Of a DNA stretch of 64,000 nt, positions 53,077 to 61,247 are shown piece after piece. The notes beneath the pieces are model-generated. The model saw only the letters and a program-made list of their open reading frames with translations. It was not told where the DNA came from and searched no databases. A program made the translations under genes and the position numbers. Every line of letters begins with the position of its first letter. The stretch's first letter is position 1. The stretch comes from Paenibacillus dendrobii (GTDB lineage Bacteria > Bacillota > Bacilli > Paenibacillales > Paenibacillaceae). Location: the NCBI RefSeq assembly GCF_009807035.1, contig NZ_WUBI01000007.1:1-64000 (forward strand), written 5' to 3'.

Positions 53077-53274
53077 GTGACTTACGTGGATACTACCAAT
53101 ATATCGGCGGAAATGTTCATTACGGTTCTGTTATTTCTGATTGTTATCGCCCCGCTCTTCAGTCTGGCGATTCTCCGGTTTTTCCAAGGCAAAAAAAAGG
53201 CAGGGCTGCTGCTGATCGTCTCAGGTGTAGCCGTTTACCTCATATTCCAGGTGATCATGAAACTGTTTTTTTAA
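53077..53274 (+). CDS. Small membrane protein with two spans
   Basis: A 65-residue protein with two hydrophobic segments, EMFITVLLFLIVIAPLFSLAIL and GLLLIVSGVAVYLIFQVIM, separated by a basic loop (FQGKKKA). The GTG at 53077 is preferred because GGAG lies 9 bases upstream; ATGs at 53062 and 53071 are alternatives. No family is recognised. It is followed by a terminator. Confidence 0.62.
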   Translation: MTYVDTTNISAEMFITVLLFLIVIAPLFSLAILRFFQGKKKAGLLLIVSGVAVYLIFQVIMKLFF

Positions 53275-53318
53275 TTAGCCTCCTGGTTGATCCGGCTTCT
53301 CATATATAACCGAACGAA

Positions 53319-53352
53319 AAAAAGGCAGCGTCCAATGGACCCTGCCTTTCCA
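53319..53352. terminator. Bidirectional terminator
   Basis: AAAGGCAG / CTGCCTTT with flanking A- and T-runs between the small membrane gene and the convergent glutaredoxin-like gene. Confidence 0.8.
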
Positions 53353-53393
53353 CTATGATAGCCGGGCTGCTGCCCGGCTTTTTAATGCTGAGC

Positions 53394-53630
53394 TTACGCC
53401 TCTTCGTTCAAGTACTTCTCGAATTGAAGCTTGTTCATACCCAGAACGCGGTTCTCGCCGATGACCGTTACCGGAACGGCTCGCATCCCCATATCCCATA
53501 CTTGTTGTGCGAATTCATCGCTTTGTTCAATGTTGCGCTCTTCGTACTCTACGCCTTTCTCGGCCAGGTAACCTTTAACCTGGCGGCAATGCGGACAGTT
53601 GGTGCTTGTATATACGATCACTTTTTCCAT
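53394..53630 (-). CDS. Glutaredoxin family protein
   Basis: A 78-residue NrdH/YtnI-like protein with active-site CPHC in YTSTNCPHCRQVKGYL, the cis-Pro motif MRAVPVTVIGENRVLG and C-terminal helix. Such proteins are reduced by thioredoxin reductase rather than glutathione. It is 58 bases after trxB with no terminator between, so trxB probably supplies its electrons. Confidence 0.9.
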   Translation of the reverse strand: MEKVIVYTSTNCPHCRQVKGYLAEKGVEYEERNIEQSDEFAQQVWDMGMRAVPVTVIGENRVLGMNKLQFEKYLNEEA

Positions 53631-53688
53631 GTGTTATTTCACCTCATTGTTAAATATGGTGTGAATCAATCAATTTAAAACAGAATCC

Positions 53689-54630
53689 TTACAGAACGGC
53701 TGCGTGATGTTCCAGGCTTTCAATGTATTTCTCGCAATCCATCGCAGCCATACATCCGCTGCCTGCTGCGGTAATTGCCTGTCTGTATCGTGTATCCTGT
53801 ACGTCGCCGCAAGCGAATACTCCTGGAATGTTCGTTTCCGAAGTGCCCGGCTGTACCATGATGTAACCGTTCGAATCGGTTGTAATCTGTCCGCCGAGAA
53901 AGCCTGTGTTCGGATGATGCCCGATTGCCACGAATACGCCACTTGCTTCGATCAATTCTTCTTCGCCGGTTTCGTTATTCAGTACTTTCAAGCCTTTCAC
54001 GCCGCGGTCGTCAGCAATGACCTCAACCGGTGTGCGGTTAAGCTCCCATTCGACTTTTTCATTACTGCGTACGCGATCTTGCATGATTTTCGATCCGCGA
54101 AGCTCGGTACGGCGGTGAACCAACGTCACCTTCGAAGCAAAACGGGTCAAGAAACTTGCTTCCTCAAGCGCCGAATCGCCTCCGCCGATAACCACGATTT
54201 CCTTGCCGCGGAAAAAGAAACCGTCGCAGGTTGCACAGGTGCTGACGCCGCGTCCGATATTATCTTGTTCGCCCGGAATGCCCAGATACTTGGCTGTTGC
54301 GCCGGTTGAAATAATCAGGGTTTCGGTCTCAAACTGACCCATACCTTCGACATCCAGCTTGAACGGACGGCCGCTAAGTTCCACGCTATTCACCCAGCCC
54401 GTACGGAATTCGGCGCCAAAACGTTCAGCTTGCTTGCGCATATTATCCATCAATTCCGGTCCCATAATACCTTCGGGAAAACCCGGGAAATTCTCCACTT
54501 CAGTTGTCGTGGTCAGCTGTCCGCCAGGCTGAGGTCCCTCAATAATGAGCGGCTTCAGGTTGGCACGAGCCAGATAGATGGCTGCGGTCAATCCCGCAGG
54601 TCCAGTACCAATAATTACGGATTTATACAT
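53689..54630 (-). CDS. trxB: Thioredoxin reductase TrxB
   Basis: A 313-residue FAD/NADPH enzyme. The FAD-binding GxGxxG is IGTGPAGLTAAIYLARA, the redox motif CATC is in STCATCDGFFFRG, the NADPH site is VVIGGGDSALEEASFL, and the C-terminal FAD contact is GVFACGDVQD. It reduces thioredoxin-type partners. The ATG at 54630 has GGAGGG upstream. A perfect Fur-type box lies 100 bases upstream. Confidence 0.96.
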   Translation of the reverse strand: MYKSVIIGTGPAGLTAAIYLARANLKPLIIEGPQPGGQLTTTTEVENFPGFPEGIMGPELMDNMRKQAERFGAEFRTGWVNSVELSGRPFKLDVEGMGQFETETLIISTGATAKYLGIPGEQDNIGRGVSTCATCDGFFFRGKEIVVIGGGDSALEEASFLTRFASKVTLVHRRTELRGSKIMQDRVRSNEKVEWELNRTPVEVIADDRGVKGLKVLNNETGEEELIEASGVFVAIGHHPNTGFLGGQITTDSNGYIMVQPGTSETNIPGVFACGDVQDTRYRQAITAAGSGCMAAMDCEKYIESLEHHAAVL

Positions 54631-54729
54631 AAGATTTCCCTCCAAGCTCCCAGTGCCCGGAAAGTAGCCCTGCATATGATGCCGGACGTAACCAGGTTCA
54701 CTTATTTTTTATTTAAAATAATTATTATC

Positions 54730-54744
54730 TGATAATTATTATCA
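54730..54744. promoter_or_regulatory. Perfect Fur-type box upstream of trxB
   Basis: TGATAATTATTATCA matches the 7-1-7 consensus TGATAATNATTATCA at every position. It differs from the Per box at two positions. It lies in an AT-rich stretch 100 bases before the trxB start, with additional ATTATTATC half-sites adjacent. Confidence 0.7.
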
Positions 54745-54886
54745 TATAAATAGACACTTATGTCAATAGAACAAGTATACATGGGTTCATGTCGATTGTT
54801 AACAATTAAATTTATACAAATCCGGGTGCAAGGAACCGCCCATTGAAGAGGATATATCCCTTCCGATCTAACATTTTTATGCAAAA

Positions 54887-54927
54887 TAGAAAAAGAACTT
54901 TCGGGCACTCGGCCTGAAAGTCCTCTT
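54887..54927 (-). terminator. Terminator of the P1B-4 ATPase gene
   Basis: On the minus strand ACTTTCAGG / CCCGAAAGT followed by TCTTTTTC, 19 bases after the stop. Confidence 0.75.
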
Positions 54928-54945
54928 CAAATGAAATATATTTCG

Positions 54946-56913
54946 TTATCTTAATAAACGTAGGGCATTCAGGATGACGAGAATCGTACTTCCCTCATGG
55001 CCCACCACCCCGAACGGAAGAGCTATTCCCGCTACGAAGTTGCTTGTCATCAGCAGAACAATAACGGTAATCGCGAACACCATATTCTGTTTAACAATGC
55101 GACGTGCCCGGCGGGCAAGCTTGATCGTACCGGCAATTTCTTCAATATTATCATTCATGAGCACGACATCCGCTACTTCCAGCGCCGTCCCGCTTCCATT
55201 CATGCCCATTCCCATGCCCACGGTTGCCGTAGCGAGCGCTGGTGCATCATTCACGCCGTCACCCACCATGACTACATGCCCGTATTCATCGCGCAATCTT
55301 TTCACATACTGTACCTTCTCTTCCGGAAGCAGATCCGAGTATATCAGATCCACGCCGATTTGCCGGCCGATAACCTGTGCTGTTTCGCTGCGGTCGCCTG
55401 TCAGCATCGCAACCTTCACTCCAATCGCTTGAAGTTTCTGTACCGCTGCCATAGCGTTCTGACGCACCACATCCTGCAAGGCAACAAGTCCTGCCACCCT
55501 CTTCCCATCCATAATGACAGAGACGGTTTTCCCTTCTGCTCCGAGAAGGCTACGCTGCTGCTTCCAATATACGGATTGTTCATTTTCTTCCATCCGGTCC
55601 AATACATCCGTCTTGCCGATCCGCCACTGTTTAGCATTGACCCTTCCTTCCATCCCCCAACCGGTAACCGAAGTCACCGATTCGACCGGCAGCAATTCAA
55701 GCTCTTCTTCCTCCGCCAATCTGACGATGGCTTTTGCCAGAGGGTGCTCCGACAGCTGTTCCACCGAAGCGATGATGGCAAGCAGCTCCGTGCGATCGTA
55801 CCCCTCTCCGGCCATCAGGTCTGTAACCTGCGGTTCACCGGCGGTCAATGTACCTGTTTTATCAAAAGCAACGACAGAGGTCAAAGCCATATTCTCCATA
55901 TGAGCCCCGCCCTTAAACAGGATGCCGCGGCGTGCCCGGTTGGATATCGCCGACAGCAGAGCTGGCATAATCGAAGCCACAAGCGCACAAGGAGAGGCAA
56001 CAACCAGAAACACCATCGCTTTATAGAAGGAAGCGCTGAAGCTCCATCCAAGCACGAACGGAACTGCAAAGATAATGACCAAAGTAACCGCGACAACGAT
56101 TCGGGCATATATCCCTTCAAAACGCTTCATGAACCGTTCCGATTGCGGAACCTCATTCTCGGCTTCTTCCACTAAACGGATGATTTTCGAGAATACCGTC
56201 GCATCCGATGTTTGCGTTACTTCGATATAGAGCACGCCTTCTCCGTTCAGCGTTCCGGTAAACACCTCATCGCCCTGGGCTTTATCAACCGGAATCGATT
56301 CACCGGTGATCGACGACTGGTTCACAGCCGAATATCCCTTTTGTATCACACCGTCAGCCGGGATCAATTCACCGGGTTTAACCAGGATCAGATCACCGAG
56401 CTTCAGCTCATCGATCGAAACCATCGCCATCTTACCGTCTTCGATCCGAAGCGCCAGCTCAGGCTTCAAGGCCATCAAGGACGAGATGTCCTTTTTGCTC
56501 CGCTCCATTGTATAGCTTTCCAATGCGCCGCTTAGTGCAAAGATAAAGATCAGCATCGCCCCTTCGTTCCAATACCCGATGCTGGCAGCTCCCAGCGCGG
56601 CGGCCACCATGAGCAAGTTCACATCCAGTTCCCGCTCTTTGACGAGGGTCTCTACCCCCTCCTTGGCCTTAAGCCATCCTCCAGCCGTATATGAGAGAAT
56701 GTATAATATGACCGATACCGTAGTCGATAGATTGCCTGCGGCCCACCCGCCAAGCATGAGCACCCCGCTCAGAATGGCAGCCTGCATCTCCTGGTTGCGC
56801 AGCATACCGCGAAGATCCATCCGTCTTTTACGGTGAGGATTCGGCTTTTTGACCCCACCGGAAAGAGCAGTCTCACGTAAGATTTTAGCCGTGATTTTTT
56901 GTACATTTTCCAT
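54946..56913 (-). CDS. pfeT: P1B-4-type metal efflux ATPase (PfeT/ZosA-like)
   Basis: A 655-residue P-type ATPase lacking an N-terminal CxxC or His-rich metal domain. Motifs: TGES in ITGESIPVDKAQG, the TM metal motif SPCALVAS, DKTGTLTAGEPQV, SEHPLAKAI, GDGVNDAPAL, and the C-terminal HEGSTILVILNALRLLR. SPC plus HEG(S/G)T is the P1B-4 signature. B. subtilis PfeT (ZosA), of this class, exports Fe(II) and is PerR-regulated. Fe(II), Co(II) or Zn(II) efflux is the likely role. The ATG at 56913 has AAGGTGA upstream; an upstream in-frame ATG (57000) lies in a hairpin and lacks a ribosome site. Confidence 0.87.
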   Translation of the reverse strand: MENVQKITAKILRETALSGGVKKPNPHRKRRMDLRGMLRNQEMQAAILSGVLMLGGWAAGNLSTTVSVILYILSYTAGGWLKAKEGVETLVKERELDVNLLMVAAALGAASIGYWNEGAMLIFIFALSGALESYTMERSKKDISSLMALKPELALRIEDGKMAMVSIDELKLGDLILVKPGELIPADGVIQKGYSAVNQSSITGESIPVDKAQGDEVFTGTLNGEGVLYIEVTQTSDATVFSKIIRLVEEAENEVPQSERFMKRFEGIYARIVVAVTLVIIFAVPFVLGWSFSASFYKAMVFLVVASPCALVASIMPALLSAISNRARRGILFKGGAHMENMALTSVVAFDKTGTLTAGEPQVTDLMAGEGYDRTELLAIIASVEQLSEHPLAKAIVRLAEEEELELLPVESVTSVTGWGMEGRVNAKQWRIGKTDVLDRMEENEQSVYWKQQRSLLGAEGKTVSVIMDGKRVAGLVALQDVVRQNAMAAVQKLQAIGVKVAMLTGDRSETAQVIGRQIGVDLIYSDLLPEEKVQYVKRLRDEYGHVVMVGDGVNDAPALATATVGMGMGMNGSGTALEVADVVLMNDNIEEIAGTIKLARRARRIVKQNMVFAITVIVLLMTSNFVAGIALPFGVVGHEGSTILVILNALRLLR

Positions 56914-56929
56914 CTTATTCACCTTCCCC

Positions 56930-57050
56930 AATTGAGAATGAAAAGCATTATTAATACCCTTAAAACAGCACATGCTGCTCCGGACCAGCCGGAGCAGCAT
57001 GTTTTAATGAAGGACGAAGATACGTCCAATTGAGAATGATAATCATTTTT
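56930..57050 (-). promoter_or_regulatory. Leader of the P1B-4 ATPase: two Fur-like boxes flanking a perfect hairpin
   Basis: GAGAATGAAAAGCATTATT (about 56934-56952) and GAGAATGATAATCATTTTT (about 57032-57050) match the 19-base Fur consensus at about 15 and 16 positions, each preceded by CAATT. Between them lies a 14-bp perfect inverted repeat (arms 56970-56983 and 56989-57002, 5-base loop). It resembles an attenuator or operator arrangement. Confidence 0.6.
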
Positions 57051-57140
57051 GTACTAATGCAATTGTTTTTCCTTTATGCAACTTTATGATTGTATTATAT
57101 GCTCCTACATCGAAAAAGTAAACGAATTTCCTGCTAAACG

Positions 57141-57194
57141 CAAAAAAAACCTGAATACGAAAGATGCGGTTAGTGCATCTCTCATATCCAGGTA
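57141..57194 (-). terminator. Long imperfect hairpin with T8, minus strand
   Basis: CCTGGATATGAGAGATGC pairs with GCATCTTTCGTATTCAGG with two or three mismatches and is followed by T8. It lies 130 bases after the PPDK-like gene stop and may be its terminator or that of a leader RNA. Confidence 0.6.
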
Positions 57195-57324
57195 TTTGAA
57201 CTCGAAACCCGTCGGCTAAACGCCGATTTCCTCTTTTCATGTATGTAAATACATTGAATTTAAAAAGGTAAATCATCGCCTGCACGGCAACATGATTACA
57301 GAAAATGAGCGAATCATTTGTAGT
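57195..57324 (-). other. Unexplained structured intergenic stretch
   Basis: Reading the minus strand from the PPDK-like stop toward the hairpin, a GC-rich element TCGGCGTTTAGCCGA forms a small hairpin, followed by GGGTTTCGAGTTCAAATACC, which loosely recalls a T-arm but does not fold into a tRNA. No open frame here is convincing. Confidence 0.4.
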
Positions 57325-58542
57325 TCATTTTATATAAATGCGGCATCCATCACATGAATATCTTTTTCCTGCATTTGCTTCCGTCTGCAGTTCCCATTGC
57401 GCCGATGCCAAACGGAATACGGGCAGTGCGCCGGATAAGACGCTGATCTCATCCACGCCCATTGCATATATTGCAGACAGATCCGCAGCATTTTGCAAAC
57501 CCGATGCACGCAGAGGGATATGCCTGCTTGCGTTACGAATACATCCCGCCAGCGCTTCCATACGTCGGAGATTCGCCCGTGTCCAGGGATGCTCCGGATG
57601 GCTCATGCCGCTACAGTTCAGCACGAGCAACTTCGCGCACCGCGCCAGATCCGCAGCGAGCTCCAAATCGACATCCATACCGATCAAAGCCCCGATACTG
57701 TAGGCAACCGCACGTCGCTGGTGGCATAATGTTTCTTCAGCAACCCTCTCGATCAGCTCATGTAAATAAGTCCATTCTTCCATATCGGCAGGGTTGGAAA
57801 CGAGAATTTCCAGCCTGTGCTCCATCCCCTGACGGTAACAGGCAAGCGAAGCACGAAATAAGGCTTCCAGTTGAATATCCCTCAGATCGGCAAGATACGC
57901 TGCATTCTCTGGATATTTCCCCCTTATATCCGCCCCGGACACCAACGCAACACTCAGAACCCCTTCATCAAGATGATGAAGCATCCTTTCCATATGCCCT
58001 TTCCACCGGTATAACAGCCGCTCCCTCAGTACAATGCTTGGATGATGCGCTTCATGGCGATCAGCAGCGTACTGCATAGCCCATTCTTCAAAAATCTCTT
58101 TCAAGTGGCCGCTACCAAGCCAAGAATCTTCCCGCAGGAGCATCAGGCCGGACAATCCGGACATAGGATCTGCCCGTTCCGGAGGATACGCAACATCTTC
58201 GGCAAAAATCGTCAGACTGCGTAACCTGTCGCTCCATTCCAACAGAAGTTCAGGCGCATCAGGATCTTTGGAATCATGCGAAAAGGAATCCGATTCCCGT
58301 ATAATCGCATCGATCGAATACGGATCAACCGCCAGAACGGCTTCCTCTCTCGTCATTGATCCAATCAGGGACAATTCCACCAGTGAGGCAATTTCCGGCA
58401 AGGAGCATGCCCGGGCCTGACCTTCATTCTCCGGCGGAATCCTATCATTTTGCTTGTTAGCCTGATAAAGCGTTTCCACAAAAGAAGACATAGAGCAGGA
58501 GCCGCTTTGGCAGCAGTTGTTCTGACACCGATCACTCTTCAT
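57325..58542 (-). CDS. Degenerate PPDK C-terminal-domain protein (likely pseudoenzyme)
   Basis: A 405-residue soluble protein homologous to the inter-domain region and PEP-binding C-terminal barrel of pyruvate phosphate dikinase. It has MTREEAVLAVDPYSID (PPDK: ISKEEAVLRIEP), WSDRLRSLTIFAED and GLSGLMLLRED (PPDK: WADKFRTLKV and EGIGLCRTEH). YSIGALIGMDVD fits IGTMIEIPRA, and VDEISVLSGALPVFRLASAQ fits VSCSPFRVPIARLAAAQ. The phospho-His swivelling domain is absent, and PPDK residues C831, R617 and the DPPLHEF and GEHGG blocks are replaced. So PEP chemistry is unlikely. N-terminus is Cys-rich (CQNNCCQSGSC). The start is uncertain. Confidence 0.72.
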   Translation of the reverse strand: MKSDRCQNNCCQSGSCSMSSFVETLYQANKQNDRIPPENEGQARACSLPEIASLVELSLIGSMTREEAVLAVDPYSIDAIIRESDSFSHDSKDPDAPELLLEWSDRLRSLTIFAEDVAYPPERADPMSGLSGLMLLREDSWLGSGHLKEIFEEWAMQYAADRHEAHHPSIVLRERLLYRWKGHMERMLHHLDEGVLSVALVSGADIRGKYPENAAYLADLRDIQLEALFRASLACYRQGMEHRLEILVSNPADMEEWTYLHELIERVAEETLCHQRRAVAYSIGALIGMDVDLELAADLARCAKLLVLNCSGMSHPEHPWTRANLRRMEALAGCIRNASRHIPLRASGLQNAADLSAIYAMGVDEISVLSGALPVFRLASAQWELQTEANAGKRYSCDGCRIYIK

Positions 58543-58770
58543 TTTTGGCTGTCGACCCTCTTTTCCCGGAAAAATGAGCCCGTTTGCAGTGAGCCCTACC
58601 CTAAAGAATATTAGCTCTAAGGAGGAAATATACAGCTTTTGCATGCTTCACCGCCGTTTTCTCATGAAATCGGGACAGAATTTTCGAAAACCAAACCTGA
58701 CAGCCATGTGGAAGATAACCAACTTAAACAGAGCTGCTCGCAACGCATCCTGCCTTCCTTAACAAAAATA

Positions 58771-58797
58771 AAGAAGCCGCTCCGAAGAGCGGCTTTC
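58771..58797 (-). terminator. Terminator of metY
   Basis: AAAGCCGCTC-TTCG-GAGCGGCTT followed by CTTTATTTTTG on the minus strand, 6 bases after the metY stop. Confidence 0.85.
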
Positions 58798-58802
58798 CTA
58801 TA

Positions 58803-60095
58803 TTAGTGCTGGCTGGCCGTAATTGCCTGTTCCAGATCATATAAAATATCGTCGATGGATTCCGTGCCGATGGACAAGCGCAGCATTTCCGGATTCACTC
58901 CGGCTGCGATTTGCTCATCTTCGGACAATTGTTGGTGCGTTGTGCTTGCCGGATGAATGATCAACGACTTGGAATCGCCCACGTTCGCGAGATGGGAGAA
59001 CAGCTTCACATTCTCGATCACCTTGCGTCCGGCTTCCTTTCCGCCCTTAATGCCAAAAGTCAGAATCGCTCCCTGCCCCTTCGGCAAGTACTTCTGTGCC
59101 AGCTCATAGGAAGGATGACTTGGAAGTCCGGCATAACTTACCCACTCCACCGCGTCATGGTTCTCAAGGAACTGTGCTACTTTGAGAGCATTCTGGCTGT
59201 GACGCTCCATGCGAAGATGCAGGGTTTCAAGGCCTTGCAGCAGCATCCAGGAGTTGAATGGCGAAATCGTCGCACCCATGTCACGGAGAAGCTGCACGCG
59301 GGCTTTGATAATATAAGCCAGTGGTCCAACGGCTTCCGTATAGACGACGCCATGGTAACTTGGATCCGGCTGCGTCAGCCCAGGGAATTTGTCGTTGGCT
59401 GCCCAGTCGAATTTGCCGCTGTCCACGATAATGCCGCCGATGGATGTACCGTGGCCGCCGATGAATTTGGTTGCCGAGTGTACAACCACATCTGCTCCAT
59501 GTTCAATTGGGCGAAGCAGATATGGGCTTGGGAATGTGTTGTCCAAGATCAGCGGAATGCCGTTCTCATGGGCAATGTTGGCGACAGCTTCGATATCAAG
59601 GACGTCCCCTTTCGGATTGCCGATCGTTTCCGCATAAAGCGCCTTCGTCTTGTCGTTGATGGCAGCGCGGAAGTTCTCCGGATCGCTTGCATCCACGAAA
59701 TGAACCTTAATGCCGAGTTTAGCCAGTGTCGTCGAGAATAAATTATACGTTCCGCCATACAGTGTGGAGGAAGATACGATCTCATCACCTGCGCCAGCGA
59801 TATTCAGTACGGAGAAGGTGATTGCTGCCTGTCCGGATGAAGTCGCTAATGCTCCAACCCCGCCTTCCAGTGCAGCCACGCGCTGCTCAAACACATCGGT
59901 TGTCGGATTCATCAAGCGTGTGTATATATTGCCGAATTCCTTCAGCGCAAACAAGTTGGCTGCATGATCACTGTCTTTGAAGCCATATGAAGTCGTCTGA
60001 TACAGCGGTACTGCGCGGGAAAGCGTCGTTGGATCAATTTCCTGGCCTGCATGCACGGCTAAGGTTTCAAATGATAATGGGCGTTCGTTGGACAT
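58803..60095 (-). CDS. metY: O-acetylhomoserine sulfhydrylase / aminocarboxypropyltransferase MetY
   Basis: A 430-residue PLP enzyme of the Cys/Met-metabolism family. The PLP lysine is in VVHSATKFIGGHGTSIGGI, and YTRLMNPTTDVFEQRVAALEGG and SSSTLYGGTYNL are typical of OAH sulfhydrylases. It makes homocysteine from O-acetylhomoserine and sulfide. Gene context gives no other methionine gene here. It has GGGAGG before the ATG. A leader with promoter and terminator lies upstream. Confidence 0.95.
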   Translation of the reverse strand: MSNERPLSFETLAVHAGQEIDPTTLSRAVPLYQTTSYGFKDSDHAANLFALKEFGNIYTRLMNPTTDVFEQRVAALEGGVGALATSSGQAAITFSVLNIAGAGDEIVSSSTLYGGTYNLFSTTLAKLGIKVHFVDASDPENFRAAINDKTKALYAETIGNPKGDVLDIEAVANIAHENGIPLILDNTFPSPYLLRPIEHGADVVVHSATKFIGGHGTSIGGIIVDSGKFDWAANDKFPGLTQPDPSYHGVVYTEAVGPLAYIIKARVQLLRDMGATISPFNSWMLLQGLETLHLRMERHSQNALKVAQFLENHDAVEWVSYAGLPSHPSYELAQKYLPKGQGAILTFGIKGGKEAGRKVIENVKLFSHLANVGDSKSLIIHPASTTHQQLSEDEQIAAGVNPEMLRLSIGTESIDDILYDLEQAITASQH

Positions 60096-60667
60096 GGGTA
60101 AATCCTCCCTTTTCTCGCATGTAAAAATAGTCGCTAGCGTGCGATTTTTTCATATTTTCTCATACTTCCCAGCGTTTGAAAAGGTAAAAAATGATAATTC
60201 CAATTAAATTAATAAGAATTATTGGATTACGGATTCATCAAACCAATATTCCAAGTAGGGCCTTCCTTCCTTATCTAAAAAACGAAAAAAAACAGCCGCA
60301 TTATAGCGGCTGCCATCAAAATAAGAATCCTGAGAGTATTGAGAGAGTTGCCTATACAGAATTAAGCAAATATTTGCATAATTCTATCGTTTGATTAGTA
60401 AGAGCTTATTTTATATAAGCTTACCTTTCATAAGTGCAGAGAACAGCATAGCGCTTTCCAGAACTGCTTGTCAAGTACAGCTCTGACGCGCAAGGAGGTT
60501 CAAGTTATTTTCCCCCTACCCGCAACGAATTTGCCCGTTTTTCGTATACTATTATTGACGTTCAATTGTTTACCAACTACGATGACAATATACAAAGTTG
60601 ATAAGAATTAACGGATTTGCACTTCAGATTAACCATTATTCCGTTATATGCAGGAGGGTGATCTAGC
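60096..60667. other. Divergent metY/MarR intergenic region
   Basis: A 572-base AT-rich region. Minus-strand promoter TTGACA (60469-60474), 18 bases, TATGCT (60445-60450) starts a leader ending at the hairpin GGCAGCCGC / GCGGCTG with T8 (60292-60316), about 195 bases before the metY ATG. The leader holds inverted repeats AGCTTAT / ATAAGCT and AATTATGCAAAT / ATTTGCTTAATT. It does not match the SAM-I, T-box or other riboswitch consensuses I know. Confidence 0.5.
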
Positions 60668-61117
60668 TTGCATTCATCATCTAAAGAATTGGCTAACCGA
60701 TATTGTGAACTTATGGACAGATTGCCGCGTCTTATTGACTACACAGGCATTGTCCGGCAGATGAAGCTCAGCACCACGGAGGCATTTATTCTGCAATACT
60801 TGCAAAATAACGGCAGCCAGCGAGGTACGGATATCGTTAAAGTGACCGGTTTAACGACAAGCGCCATTACCCAAATTTGCGACAAGCTGGTACAAGAAGA
60901 GCTGATTGATCGCAACCGTTCTGACAAAGACCGCCGTTACGTGAATATCACAATTACAAACAAGGGTTCAAATGTTCTGAAGCAATTGTCCGATATGAGC
61001 TCTGAGCGCATTGTTGAAACGGTAGAGAATTTCACAAAAGAAGAATCGGACGAGCTGCTCGACACGATTCGCCAACTCGGTGAGTTGATCGAATATCAGC
61101 GAACTCGCCACAATTAA
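60668..61117 (+). CDS. MarR family transcriptional regulator
   Basis: A 149-residue winged-helix repressor-type protein. The recognition helix region is RGTDIVKVTGLTTSAITQICDKLVQEELIDR and the wing is RNRSDKDRRYVNITITNKG, typical of MarR. The ligand is unknown. The start is a TTG at 60668 behind GGAGGG. It is divergent from metY, which makes the shared intergenic region a candidate operator region. Confidence 0.9.
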   Translation: MHSSSKELANRYCELMDRLPRLIDYTGIVRQMKLSTTEAFILQYLQNNGSQRGTDIVKVTGLTTSAITQICDKLVQEELIDRNRSDKDRRYVNITITNKGSNVLKQLSDMSSERIVETVENFTKEESDELLDTIRQLGELIEYQRTRHN

Positions 61118-61195
61118 CTACGTCCACACTCATCCGATCTACGGACATAAATCTCCGGATATAGGGCTTCCCGGGCAGCGGGAGCGCCACAGCAC

Positions 61196-61247
61196 GAAAA
61201 ACACCATTGAAGCGATGATGAATGCGGCTTCGATGGTGTTTTTGTCG
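61196..61247. terminator. Bidirectional terminator
   Basis: AAAACACCATTGAAGC / GCTTCGATGGTGTTTT between the convergent MarR and arginase genes, just after the rocF stop. Confidence 0.8.

Noticed and set aside
54997..56175. 392-codon plus-strand frame opposite the P1B-4 ATPase
   Set aside because: Exactly antisense to a protein with all P-type ATPase motifs; its product is His/Cys/Arg-rich with no family resemblance or ribosome site.
57180..57215. tRNA-like T-arm
   Set aside because: Only a loose GGTTTCGAGTTCAAATACC match; no acceptor, D or anticodon arms can be drawn.
57043..57285. 80-codon minus-strand frame between the ATPase and PPDK-like genes
   Set aside because: Runs through the long hairpin terminator and a Fur-like box; no ribosome site.
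58911..59741. 276-codon plus-strand frame opposite metY
   Set aside because: Shadow of a highly conserved PLP enzyme.
60096..60450. SAM-I riboswitch or T-box before metY
   Set aside because: None of the conserved core sequences of either class was found.
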